DNA of 64,000 bases from assembly GCA_963805645.1 (NCBI GenBank), contig CAWDVA010000002.1:120288-184287 (forward strand), read 5' to 3'. Of the stretch, positions 25,282-33,652 are shown piece by piece; the first letter of the stretch is position 1; the number at the start of each line of letters is the position of its first letter. Source of the DNA: CAVXEH01 sp963805645. Its GTDB lineage: Bacteria; Chloroflexota; Limnocylindria; QHBO01. Below the pieces are notes generated by a model that made no database searches, had not been told where the DNA came from, and saw only the letters and a list, made by a program, of their open reading frames with translations. The translations under genes and the position numbers were made by a program.

Positions 25282-25728
25282 GCGTACGAGGCGGATCGGT
25301 TCGGGCCGGGTCGGGCGTGCGCCCCTGGTCCGTCGCGCGGGTTGCGCTGATGGAACCGAACGTCGTGTTCGCGTCTCCCGGATCGGCCACGCCGACGTCA
25401 TGGTGCACGCCCGGCACCAAACGGGGCTTGGCAGGGTCGTGCCGTGCCCCGAAGCCGCCCTGATGCCTGGTTTGGTTGCCCTGGCGCTACCCCACGTCGC
25501 GTGCGGTGCCGTGGGCCCGGCGTCCAGCGAGATTCGGTCTTGAACGCGCGACATCGGTCCCGGTTCAGGCACCCGGCGGCGCAGCGGTGGGCTCTTGGGG
25601 CGGATGGGACCGCCGCGCCGCGCCAGTTGGCCCATCCGCGGCCGCCCGCCGAGGAGAAGATGGAACCGAATGGGGCGTCGCCTGCGCCATGGTGATCGCG
25701 GTGGCCCATACACCGCTCGGGAGGGAGC
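25282..25728. other. Intergenic region between nuoJ and the ECF sigma gene
   Basis: About 450 bases separate the nuoJ promoter from the sigma-factor gene. Frames here look like GC-driven noise. The one clear signal is a 12-base exact repeat, GATGGAACCGAA, at 25349-25360 and 25659-25670; each copy contains GGAACC, the typical ECF -35. The second copy ends 58 bases before the sigma gene. Confidence 0.6.
25659..25670 (+). promoter_or_regulatory. Candidate ECF-type -35 element (autoregulated promoter)
   Basis: GATGGAACCGAA contains GGAACC, a common -35 for ECF sigma factors. An identical copy lies at 25349-25360. A matching -10 is not certain: CGCC follows at about 17 bases in this copy and CGTC at about 14 bases in the other. 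The position before an ECF sigma gene suggests autoregulation. Confidence 0.35.
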
Positions 25729-26298
25729 TTGAGCAGGGAGCTGGTGGAACAGGCGATGCAGGGCAGTCGCGAGGCCTTCACGGTGCTCGTCGACCGTGCG
25801 CACGCACGGCTGGTGGGCACGGCGGGCCTCATCCTGCGCGACCGGGGATGGGCGGAGGACGCCGCCCAGGACGCCCTCGTCCGCGCCTGGCGCGACCTGC
25901 CGTCGCTGCGCGACCCCGAGCGCTTCGATGCCTGGCTCCATCGGCTGCTGGTCCGCTCCTGCTCCGACCAGCTGCGCCGGCATCGGCACGAGCTGACGGA
26001 GGTCGAGCTCCTCGCGGAGCGTGCTCCACAGGCCGATGGCGGCGCCGCGACGCGCGGCGTCGACGACCGTGACGAGCTCGAGCGCGGGCTGCGCCGCCTG
26101 ACCGACGAGCAGCGCACCGTCATCGCCCTGCGCTACTACCTGGGCCTGACCGATGTCGAGGTCGCCACGGCGACCGGGCTGCCGGTGGGCACCGTCAAGT
26201 CCCGAATCTCCCGTTCCCTCGAGTCGCTGCGCGCGGCCCTGGCCGCCGAGGCCCGCGGTGTGGCACCTCGGCCTTCACGCAAGGCGGGCGAGTCATGA
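25729..26298 (+). CDS. ECF-family RNA polymerase sigma factor
   Basis: A 189-residue sigma-70 relative of the extracytoplasmic-function group. Region 2 is seen in GREAFTVLVDRAHARLVG-like sequence with WAEDAAQDALVRAWRDLP, and region 4 in LTDEQRTVIALRYYLGLTDVEVA with GLPVGTVKSRISRSLESLR. The start is TTG 25729, four bases after GGGAGGGAGC. The stop overlaps the following membrane gene as ATGA, the usual linkage of a sigma factor and its anti-sigma partner. It should recruit RNA polymerase to a stress regulon, possibly through the GGAACC elements upstream. Confidence 0.92.
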   Translation: MSRELVEQAMQGSREAFTVLVDRAHARLVGTAGLILRDRGWAEDAAQDALVRAWRDLPSLRDPERFDAWLHRLLVRSCSDQLRRHRHELTEVELLAERAPQADGGAATRGVDDRDELERGLRRLTDEQRTVIALRYYLGLTDVEVATATGLPVGTVKSRISRSLESLRAALAAEARGVAPRPSRKAGES

Positions 26299-28919
26299 GC
26301 ACGCGCTTCGATCCGGACGAGCTGCGCGATCTGGAGCATCGGCTAACCGAGCGCCTGGAGGGGATTGCCCCGCGCCCGCGGCCGGCCGCCGCCGAGCGCG
26401 TTCGCGCGGAGATCGCCATGACCTCCCAGCGCCGGGGTCTCGGCTCGTGGCTCCGGGCGCGCCTCCCGGAGCCGGCCTGGACGCGGATCGCGACGGTCGG
26501 CGGGGTTGCCGTCGTGGCCCTGGTGGTCGGGATCGCCATCGGCACATCCGGTGTCTTCCACGTGGGAAAGAGCCCCGAGCCGTCGCCATCCGGCCCGGTC
26601 TCGAGCCACCCTCCCTTCGGCGAGTCCTGGCAGCAGGTCAGCGTGGAACCCGCGGACACGCCGGGTGACTACGTCGTGGAGGGTGGGTATGCCGGTCCGG
26701 AGCGCACCGTGCTGGTCGGGCAGGTCGCCGGGCCGGCTGCCGAGACGCTGGGGCACACCACGCCGGCCGCCTGGTACTCGGACGATGACGTCACCTGGCA
26801 TCGGTCGCAGGTCCGGCTCGAGAGCCTGTCGCCCATGGAGGCTTACGACATCAGCGTCGTGTTCCCATCGGCGTCGGTCCTGTACGGGATCGGGACGGGC
26901 GGGGTGCCGATGCCGGACGGGGGCATGGCGCTGACCTCCATCGAGTACCAGTCGGTCGACGGCGGGGCGACCTGGACGCAGATGACGCGCGGTACCTCGC
27001 CGGCCGCCGTGGTGCGCGACGTGGTGGCCGGCGGGCCCGGCTTCGTGGCGGTGGGAGACACTGGCACGGCCGCTGATCCGCGGATCCAGATCTTCACGTC
27101 CACGGACGGCGTGACCTGGAGCGGCCTGGGCGACCCGCCCACCGGCCAGCCGGCAGGGGTCGATCCCGGCGGCACGCTTGCGGCCGTGGCGGAACACGAC
27201 GGAACGCTCATGGCGGTTGGCCTCAGGGCGGCGGCGGGCGGTGGATTGGTCCTGACCTCGCGCGACGGAGTCAGCTGGCAGTCCCTCCCGGTCCCGCACG
27301 GCATGGTCGCCCGTGACGTGACCTGGTCGAGCGGGGCCTGGATCGTGGTCGGCAGAGGGCCGGATCCCACGGACGCCCCGGCATCGGTGCCATCGGCCTG
27401 GCGCTCCACGGATGGCAGGACCTGGACGCAGGTGCCCATGGATGCGCAGGGCGCCACACACGCGGCCTCCGTGTCGGGCAGCGGCTGGGGCATCGTCGCC
27501 GCAGGGGACGAGGGCCAGCACGCCGTGGCCTGGACCTCCGGCGCCGGCGGCACGTGGCAGTCCCACGTCCTGGATGCGGGGCCATTCGCGACGCCGGAGG
27601 CACGCCTCGCCCTCGTCACCCCGCGCGGGCTGCTGGTCGCCGGAAACGGTCGCAGCCCGAGCTTTGCGCGCCTGCCGCTCGCCTGGTTCTCGCCCACGAG
27701 CCCCGACGCCACGCCGCCCGCGGAACCGGCCACCGGCACGCCGACGCCGGCACCCACACCGACGCCGGAGAGCGTGCCATCCACGGCGCCGCTGCCTGCC
27801 TCTCCCATCTTTTCGACCTGGCAGCGCGTGGACCTGCCGGATCCGGCTCCGGACGAGTTCGGCGGCACGACGACGCGCGGCATCGCGCATCTCGGCGACC
27901 GCTGGATCGCGGTGGGTTCCGTGAACGGCGGCTGCTGCGACGGGGGGTACTCGGAGGCGACACGCGGGGTGATCTGGACATCGGCCGATGGGGAGCACTG
28001 GGCCCTCGTGCCGCCGCAGGACTCCCTCGCGCACGCGCGGATCTACTCCGTCGCGACCAATGGGAAGGCCATCGTGGCGGTCGGCATCGTGGAGGTGCTG
28101 GCCGACGACGGCTCGCCGGACCCGCTGCTCCAGCCGGCCAGCTGGTACTCGACCAATGGCACAACCTGGCACCTCGTCGGGAACGCACCAAGCCTCGCCC
28201 TGGTGACCGCGGCCGGTGGGCGGTTCGTGGCGGCCTCGGATGTCAACCAGATGGTCTCCTTCTACGCCTCGGCAGACGGGCGCAGCTGGGTTCGCGAGGG
28301 CGGCATCGGGCCCGGCAGCCTGGCCCCGGATGCCGTCGTACGCGTCAGCTCGCTGGCCGGTGCGCCGGACGGCTCCGTCACCGCCATCGGCTTCGTCGGC
28401 ACCAACGGGGCCGATGGGTACCACGATGAGATGACGGTGTGGACGAGCCCTGGCCCGGATCTCGGTATCGAGATGAGCCAGTGGGGCGTAGACGGATCCA
28501 TGGCCACGGTGGTGTACGGGAATGGCGCCTGGTTGTCGACCGTCCTGGTGAACCGCGGGGACGGCACCATCCTCCAGGCCCGGAGCGCCCGGGAGCTGGG
28601 CAGCTGGTCCGCGCCTGTCGTCGTCGAGAGCTCATCCAGGGGATTCCTGACTTCGGCCGCGTTGGCGGCGGGCGATGCGGTGGTGGTCGTGGGCAGCGGC
28701 CCGGACGCCGTCACCGTGCCGGGCGGCGAGACCGCCCTCTGGCGCGCGTGGGTGCGGGTCGGCAGCGCCTGGTACCAGGTGGTCGATGCCACGCTGCAGG
28801 CCTCGGGCGCGGAGATCTCGAGCATGGCCTGGGACGAGAGCGGATCGCGGATCCTGGCCGCGGGGAGCCGATGGGACGGGACGCATCCCGTCCCCGTGGT
28901 CCTCGTCGCCCTTCGCTGA
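26295..28919 (+). CDS. Membrane-anchored beta-propeller protein, putative anti-sigma/sensor partner
   Basis: An 874-residue protein. The first 60 or so residues are charged and cytosolic (no HxxxCxxC zinc motif), one membrane helix follows at about 68-86, and the rest should be outside. The outer part contains many short repeats of the BNR/Asp-box kind (for example SVDGGATWTQM, STDGVTWSGLG, SRDGVSWQSLP, SADGEHWALVP), in two blocks joined by a Pro/Thr-rich linker near 475-505. This suggests two beta-propellers. ATGA overlap with the ECF sigma gene implies that the cytosolic part holds the sigma factor and the propellers sense an outside signal. The partner role is inference from position and topology. 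Confidence 0.75.
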   Translation: MSTRFDPDELRDLEHRLTERLEGIAPRPRPAAAERVRAEIAMTSQRRGLGSWLRARLPEPAWTRIATVGGVAVVALVVGIAIGTSGVFHVGKSPEPSPSGPVSSHPPFGESWQQVSVEPADTPGDYVVEGGYAGPERTVLVGQVAGPAAETLGHTTPAAWYSDDDVTWHRSQVRLESLSPMEAYDISVVFPSASVLYGIGTGGVPMPDGGMALTSIEYQSVDGGATWTQMTRGTSPAAVVRDVVAGGPGFVAVGDTGTAADPRIQIFTSTDGVTWSGLGDPPTGQPAGVDPGGTLAAVAEHDGTLMAVGLRAAAGGGLVLTSRDGVSWQSLPVPHGMVARDVTWSSGAWIVVGRGPDPTDAPASVPSAWRSTDGRTWTQVPMDAQGATHAASVSGSGWGIVAAGDEGQHAVAWTSGAGGTWQSHVLDAGPFATPEARLALVTPRGLLVAGNGRSPSFARLPLAWFSPTSPDATPPAEPATGTPTPAPTPTPESVPSTAPLPASPIFSTWQRVDLPDPAPDEFGGTTTRGIAHLGDRWIAVGSVNGGCCDGGYSEATRGVIWTSADGEHWALVPPQDSLAHARIYSVATNGKAIVAVGIVEVLADDGSPDPLLQPASWYSTNGTTWHLVGNAPSLALVTAAGGRFVAASDVNQMVSFYASADGRSWVREGGIGPGSLAPDAVVRVSSLAGAPDGSVTAIGFVGTNGADGYHDEMTVWTSPGPDLGIEMSQWGVDGSMATVVYGNGAWLSTVLVNRGDGTILQARSARELGSWSAPVVVESSSRGFLTSAALAAGDAVVVVGSGPDAVTVPGGETALWRAWVRVGSAWYQVVDATLQASGAEISSMAWDESGSRILAAGSRWDGTHPVPVVLVALR

Positions 28920-28985
28920 CGATCGGTCCGGACCTGGATGCCCGGCTTCCAGCCAGCGGGCGGCCCTGCGGGAGCGCCGGGCGCG

Positions 28986-29699
28986 TCAGGCGCGGAGAAT
29001 GCCGGCCAGCTCCGATAGGCTGCCGATCCGGATGCAGTCGCGATCCGTGAACAGGTCGGCCATGTCGAAGAGGATGGGCGTCATGCCGGCGCCCCGGGCG
29101 CCCACCACGTCGAGCGCGTAGAAGTCGCCCACGTGGATCGCGTGGTCCGGCGTGACCGCCATCCGGTGCAGCGCCTCGTCGAAGATCACGCGGTCGGGCT
29201 TCTCGGAGCCGACCTCGGCGGAGATGACCAGGGTCTCGAAGAAGGGCTCCAGGCCGGCCTGGACGATGCGGTCGCGCAGGTTCTGCTCCGCGTTGGAGAT
29301 GACGCCCATCCGGTAGCCGGCGTCCTGCAGCCGCCCGAGCGCACCGGGGACCTCCGCGGGCATGTCGCTCCACAGGTTGTCGCGCAGGTGCTCCGCCTCG
29401 AAGTCGGCCGCGGCGGCATGCAGCGCATCGGGGTCGAACGGCACGCCGGTGGCACCCACCACCCATCCGAGATATCCATCCTCCCGACCGATGCTCCCGG
29501 TGCCGTGCACGAACCCCGCGTCATCCATCTGGCGCTTGGCGGTCAGCTCCGCCCTGGCGAGCTGCGCGGGCGTGACCTCGATCCCGTAGTCGGCAAGGAT
29601 CTTCGACCCGCGCTCCCAGTCCGGGTTGAGGAGCACACCGCCCGCGTCGAGGAAGACAACCTCAACGTCGCGCGGATCCAGATCGCGCTCACTCACCAC
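28986..29699 (-). CDS. HAD-superfamily hydrolase
   Basis: A 237-residue HAD hydrolase of the dehalogenase/phosphatase subfamily. Motif I is VVFLDAGGVLL (nucleophile Asp), motif II is GVISNAE, motif III the Lys of GSEKPDRVIFDEAL, and motif IV HVGDFYALDVVGA. The cap between motifs I and II is helical. GTG 29699 was chosen because AGGAGG lies seven bases before it; GTG 29696 is equivalent. It stands alone between the sigma-factor unit and the second complex I cluster. The substrate is probably a small phosphorylated metabolite, not identifiable here. Confidence 0.85.
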   Translation of the reverse strand: MVSERDLDPRDVEVVFLDAGGVLLNPDWERGSKILADYGIEVTPAQLARAELTAKRQMDDAGFVHGTGSIGREDGYLGWVVGATGVPFDPDALHAAAADFEAEHLRDNLWSDMPAEVPGALGRLQDAGYRMGVISNAEQNLRDRIVQAGLEPFFETLVISAEVGSEKPDRVIFDEALHRMAVTPDHAIHVGDFYALDVVGARGAGMTPILFDMADLFTDRDCIRIGSLSELAGILRA

Positions 29700-29866
29700 C
29701 CCACCCCCTCCTGCGCGAGGTCGTGGAGCAGGCTGACCGAGCTTCACGCCCGTCCCGGGGAACGCCATGGAATGGCGGAGGAGGCGTGGCGGGAGGCCGC
29801 CACCGGCCGTTGCGCCAGCCGGCCAAGGCGGTCTTCCGGCAGGCCATCAACGTACCCATCTGGGGA

Positions 29867-32245
29867 TCAGCGAGTCGGCCGCTCTCGGTCCGACATCTCC
29901 AGGATGTCGAGCATCGGCAGGTCCCGCTGGTACTCGCTGAACTCGAACTCCGGTCCGCAGCGAAGGGCGTCGTACGGGCAGGCATCGGCGCAGATGCCGC
30001 AGAAGATGCAGCGGCTGACGTCGAGCTGGTAGGTCTCCAGGATCCGCGGCCGCGGCATGAGGGCGCCCACCGGGCAGGTCTCTGCGCATCGGCCGCAGGA
30101 CACGCACGGCGTCTCGTTGAGCGAGACGTAGTCGGCGGTGGTGACCAGGGAATCCATGCCCTTGCCGATGAAGTCGTAGCAGCCCGCGCCCACGATCTCC
30201 TTGCAGACCTGGGCGCATCGGCCGCAGTCGATGCAGCGGCTGTAGTCGCGCAGGATGAAGGAGTGCGTTTCGTCGCGGCCGTAGCCGTGGTTGACGCCCA
30301 CGTACGGGTTGTCCTGGATCGAGCGCTCGTCGATCGCCATGTTCAGCGTCGTCTCGTACTCGATGGCCGCCTCGCGCAGGTCGCAGTGGCCGATGGCCTC
30401 GCAGGTGCACTGCAGGCAGCGCCCGGCCTCGCTCATGGCCTGGTCGCCGGTGTACCCGAACTCGTACTCGTCGAAGTTGTCCTTGCGGTCGGCCGCGTCC
30501 TTCCTGCCCATCACCGCCTGGGGCTCCTTCACGTCGTCGGTGAAGGGCACGATGGTCAGGAAGGATGGCTGCGGCTCGGTGACCATGCGCCGGACCTGCG
30601 GGTCGTCGAGGTCGTGGCCGCGCAGCCAGTAGTCGATGGCGTAGCTGGCGCGGCGTCCCTCGCCGATGGCCTCGACCACCGTCGAGGACCCGGTTCGCAC
30701 GTCGCCGGAGACGAAGACCTTGGGAACGTCGGTCCGGAAGATGTTCTCCTCGCTCACGAGGCGGCCGCGGCGGCTCACCTCCAGCCCGGAGCGAACCTCC
30801 TCGGGCTCGGTCTCGACCCAGCCCAGCTCGGGTCCCTGGCCGATGGCGGCGAGGACCGTGTCGCACTCCACGACGAATTCCGTACCCGGCATCGGCTCCG
30901 GACGGCGGCGGCCCTTCTCGTCGGCCTCGCCCAGCTTCATGCGCTGGAACTCGACGCCGGTGACCCGGTTGTTGTCATCGGTGACGATCCGGGTCGGCGA
31001 CGCCTGGAAGATGACCCGCGCCCCCTCCTCCATCGCCTCGTGCACCTCGTCCTGGGCCGGCATGTCCTTCAGGTCGCGGCGGTAGACCAGGGTCACCTCG
31101 GCCGCGCCCTGGCGAACGCTGGTCCGGGTGCAGTCGATGGCGGTGAACCCGCCGCCGATGACGACCACGTGCGCGTCCTTCAGGCCCGGGATGGGCAGGC
31201 CGCGGGTCGAGTTGTAGAGGTTCTCCAGGGCGTTGATGACGCCATCGGCGTCCTCGCCGGGGATGCCCAGCTCGTTGGACGAGTAGCAGCCGATGCTGAC
31301 GTAGACCGCGTCGTAGTCCGGCAGCAGGTCCGCCAGGTGGTAGTCGCGCCCCAGGCGCATGTTGGGCTTGAAGGTCGCGCCCAGCTCCCAGACGTGGTTG
31401 AGCTCGCGGTCCATCCAGCCCTTGGGAAGGCGGTACTCCGGGATTCCGTAGCGCAGCATGCCGCCCTGCTCCGGCTCGGCCTCGAGCACGTCGCAGTGGT
31501 GGCCGCGCAGCTGCAGGTAGTAGGCGGCGGCCATCCCGCCCGGGCCGGCGCCGATGACCGCGACCTTTCGCCCGGTGTCGGGCTCCTTGGGCCACGGGAT
31601 GGGTGCGGGGGCGTCCACCTCGAGGACGCGGTCTGCGCAGTAGCGGTGGCTGTCGCGGATGGCGATGGCGGTGTCCACCTCCTCGCGGCGACAGTGCGTC
31701 TCGCACGGCGCGGGGCAGACGCGGCCCAGGATGGCCGGGAAGGGGAGCGAGCGCTTGAGGATGCGCGTGGCCTCCTCCCAGTTGCCCAGGGAGTTCTGCT
31801 TGAGGTAGCCGGGGATATCGACCCGGGTGGGGCACTTGAACTGGCAGGGCGGCAGGCAGTACGCGTCGTGGTCGCTGAAGATCAGCTCCAGGACCATCCG
31901 CCGGTTCTCGACGAGCCGGTCGGAGTGGGTGGTGATGACCATCCCCTCTTCGATCTTCGTGCCGCACGAGATGGGGGTGTTGTCCTGGCCCTCCACCTCC
32001 ACCACGCAGATCCGGCAGGCTCCGTAGGCGGCCAGCTTGGGCTCGTAGCACAGGGTCGGGATCTCGATCCCCAGCACGCGGCAGGCCTGGAGGATGGTCT
32101 GCCCCTCCTCCGCCTCCACCTGCTGGCCGTTGATCGTGACGCCGATCTTCCGGGTGCCGGGGACCATGGGCCACAGGGGCGTGTAGTCGTCCGGGCGCGC
32201 GGACCCGTTGCCGTCGTGACCGTTGCCGTTCGTTACGAATGCCAT
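29867..32245 (-). CDS. NuoG-like / GltD-like / NuoI-like fusion iron-sulfur flavoprotein
   Basis: A 792-residue three-part protein. The N-terminus is NuoG-like: a 2Fe-2S site (C66, C77, C80, C94) and an H-x3-C motif (H126, C130, C134, C138). The middle is GltD-type: Cys cluster C177/C181/C185, FAD motif VIGAGPGGMAAAYYL and NADPH motif VVIGGGFTAIDCTR. The C-terminus has three four-Cys motifs, CIDCGRCAQVC, CVSCGRCAETCP and CIFCGICADACP, the last two followed by sequence like the end of NuoI. The molybdopterin-like domain of normal NuoG is missing. It follows nuoF in the operon and may feed electrons, perhaps from NAD(P)H or ferredoxin, into complex I. ATG 32245 lies seven bases after TAGCAT. 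Confidence 0.85.
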   Translation of the reverse strand: MAFVTNGNGHDGNGSARPDDYTPLWPMVPGTRKIGVTINGQQVEAEEGQTILQACRVLGIEIPTLCYEPKLAAYGACRICVVEVEGQDNTPISCGTKIEEGMVITTHSDRLVENRRMVLELIFSDHDAYCLPPCQFKCPTRVDIPGYLKQNSLGNWEEATRILKRSLPFPAILGRVCPAPCETHCRREEVDTAIAIRDSHRYCADRVLEVDAPAPIPWPKEPDTGRKVAVIGAGPGGMAAAYYLQLRGHHCDVLEAEPEQGGMLRYGIPEYRLPKGWMDRELNHVWELGATFKPNMRLGRDYHLADLLPDYDAVYVSIGCYSSNELGIPGEDADGVINALENLYNSTRGLPIPGLKDAHVVVIGGGFTAIDCTRTSVRQGAAEVTLVYRRDLKDMPAQDEVHEAMEEGARVIFQASPTRIVTDDNNRVTGVEFQRMKLGEADEKGRRRPEPMPGTEFVVECDTVLAAIGQGPELGWVETEPEEVRSGLEVSRRGRLVSEENIFRTDVPKVFVSGDVRTGSSTVVEAIGEGRRASYAIDYWLRGHDLDDPQVRRMVTEPQPSFLTIVPFTDDVKEPQAVMGRKDAADRKDNFDEYEFGYTGDQAMSEAGRCLQCTCEAIGHCDLREAAIEYETTLNMAIDERSIQDNPYVGVNHGYGRDETHSFILRDYSRCIDCGRCAQVCKEIVGAGCYDFIGKGMDSLVTTADYVSLNETPCVSCGRCAETCPVGALMPRPRILETYQLDVSRCIFCGICADACPYDALRCGPEFEFSEYQRDLPMLDILEMSDRERPTR

Positions 32246-32252
32246 CGGTTCA

Positions 32253-32258
32253 ATGCTA
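32253..32258 (-). promoter_or_regulatory. Leaderless-type -10 for the NuoG/GltD fusion gene
   Basis: TAGCAT on the minus strand ends exactly seven bases before the ATG at 32245 and there is no Shine-Dalgarno sequence. It lies in the 34-base gap after nuoF, so the fusion gene may have its own promoter besides operon read-through. Confidence 0.45.
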
Positions 32259-32279
32259 CCCGTCTGTCTCGCGGTGGTT

Positions 32280-33650
32280 CTATGAGGCCGTCGGCTCGAT
32301 CGAGTCGAGCGGCTCCAGCAGGGGTGGGAGGCCCTCGGTCCGGCAGGCCCCGGCGAGGCACTCGCCGCGCTCCGCGTGGGCGCGGTACTCCTCGCCGAAG
32401 CGCTCGAGGGTCGTGAGCATGGGGTTCGGGGCCAGCGCCTCCAGACCGCACAGCGCCGTGTCGGCCATCTTGCGGGAGAGGTTGCGCAGCAGGTCGAAAT
32501 CGCCGGGGCGCGGGGTGGCCGCCAGGATCCGGTCCAGCGCCTCGACCAGGCGCCGCGTGCCGATCCGGCAGGGAACCGCCTTGCCGCAGGCCTCGCGGGC
32601 GGAGAAGTCGAGGAGGAAGCGGGCCGTGTCGACCATGCAGGTGTCCGCATCGGTTACGAGCACGGTCCCGGAGCCGATGCCGGCCCGGCGCCCGGCGAGG
32701 GCCTCGTAGTCGTAGGGCAGCTCCAGCCCGGCCGCCTCGATGGCGCCGCCACCGGGTCCGCCCACGAACAGGGCCTTGACCGGGCCGGTCCCCCCGCCCG
32801 CCAGCGCGGGGATCTCGGCGAGGGGCGTGCCGAGCGCGATCTCCACCACGCCGGGCTGGTTGACGCGGCCCAGGATGGTGACGAGCTTCGTCCCGGGGCT
32901 CTGCTCGGTTCCCACCGTCGCGAAGGCCTCGGGCGAGTTGGCCAGGATCCAGGCCACGTGGGCGAGGGTCTCGGCGTTCTGCACCACGGTCGGTGCGCCC
33001 GCGAAGCCGCGCTCGGTGGGATACGGCGGCCTGATCCACGGCATGCCGCGGTCGCCGGCCAGCGCCGCGAGCAGGGCGGTCTCCTCGCCCGCGACGTAGG
33101 CACCCGAGCCGAGATGCACGCTGAGCTGGATGCTCGTGTCGGTCCCCATCACCAGGTAGCCGGCGAAGCGTGCCGCCTCCGCTTCCTTGGCGGCGGTCCG
33201 CAGGCGCTCCGCGGCGACGGTCCAGTCGCGCCGGACGGCGACGATGGCCTCCGAGGCGCCGACCGCGTAGGCCGCGATGAGGAGGCCCTCGAGCACGAGA
33301 TGCGGATTGCCCTCCGCCAGGGTCCGGTCGCCCAGCGAGGTGGGGTCTGCGCCCATCACGTTGGCCACCACGACCTTGCGGTCGCCCGGGGCGCCGCGGG
33401 CCGCGCGCCACTTGGCCGCGGTGGGGTAGCCGGCCCCGCCCCTGCCGCGCAGCCGGGCGGACTCGATCTCGCCGATCACCTCCTCCGGCGATCGCTGGGT
33501 GATGGCCCGCTCCAGTCCGGCATAGCCGCCGTGCTCGCGGTAGGACGCGATGGAATCAGGATCGACGCGGCCGATGTCGGCCAGCAGGCGCCGCTCGCCG
33601 CCGTCGAGGAGGCGGATCTGCGGCGAGAGCTTTGCGGTGTCCCCGGCCAC
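32280..33650 (-). CDS. nuoF: Divergent NuoF subunit lacking FMN/NADH and cluster residues
   Basis: A 456-residue NuoF homologue. GRGGAGYPTAAKW (69-81), YVAGEETALLAALAG and the C-terminal domain are clear. The usual NADEGEPGT motif for FMN and NADH reads ANVMGADPT (96-104), so its acidic residues are lost. The N3 iron-sulfur motif, normally CGxCxPC, is CGKAVPC (C355, A358, C361) with C401 present, so one of four Cys is missing. The protein is probably structural or uses another donor. The GTG start follows the preceding stop by two bases. E. coli NuoF, compared from memory, has all these residues. Confidence 0.85.
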   Translation of the reverse strand: MAGDTAKLSPQIRLLDGGERRLLADIGRVDPDSIASYREHGGYAGLERAITQRSPEEVIGEIESARLRGRGGAGYPTAAKWRAARGAPGDRKVVVANVMGADPTSLGDRTLAEGNPHLVLEGLLIAAYAVGASEAIVAVRRDWTVAAERLRTAAKEAEAARFAGYLVMGTDTSIQLSVHLGSGAYVAGEETALLAALAGDRGMPWIRPPYPTERGFAGAPTVVQNAETLAHVAWILANSPEAFATVGTEQSPGTKLVTILGRVNQPGVVEIALGTPLAEIPALAGGGTGPVKALFVGGPGGGAIEAAGLELPYDYEALAGRRAGIGSGTVLVTDADTCMVDTARFLLDFSAREACGKAVPCRIGTRRLVEALDRILAATPRPGDFDLLRNLSRKMADTALCGLEALAPNPMLTTLERFGEEYRAHAERGECLAGACRTEGLPPLLEPLDSIEPTAS

Positions 33651-33652
33651 GG

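Noticed and set aside
25349..25670. 12-mer repeat as target-site duplication of a mobile element
   Set aside because: The 300 bases between the copies hold no transposase or inverted repeats, and GGAACC explains the copies better.
29786..29803. GTGGCGG/CCGCCAC hairpin after the NuoG/GltD fusion gene as terminator
   Set aside because: A stem is possible but no T-run follows on the minus strand, so it is not convincing.
29723..32416. Long plus-strand open frame opposite the NuoG/GltD fusion
   Set aside because: Antisense shadow of a gene with clear motifs; its Val/Asp/His-rich translation resembles no protein.
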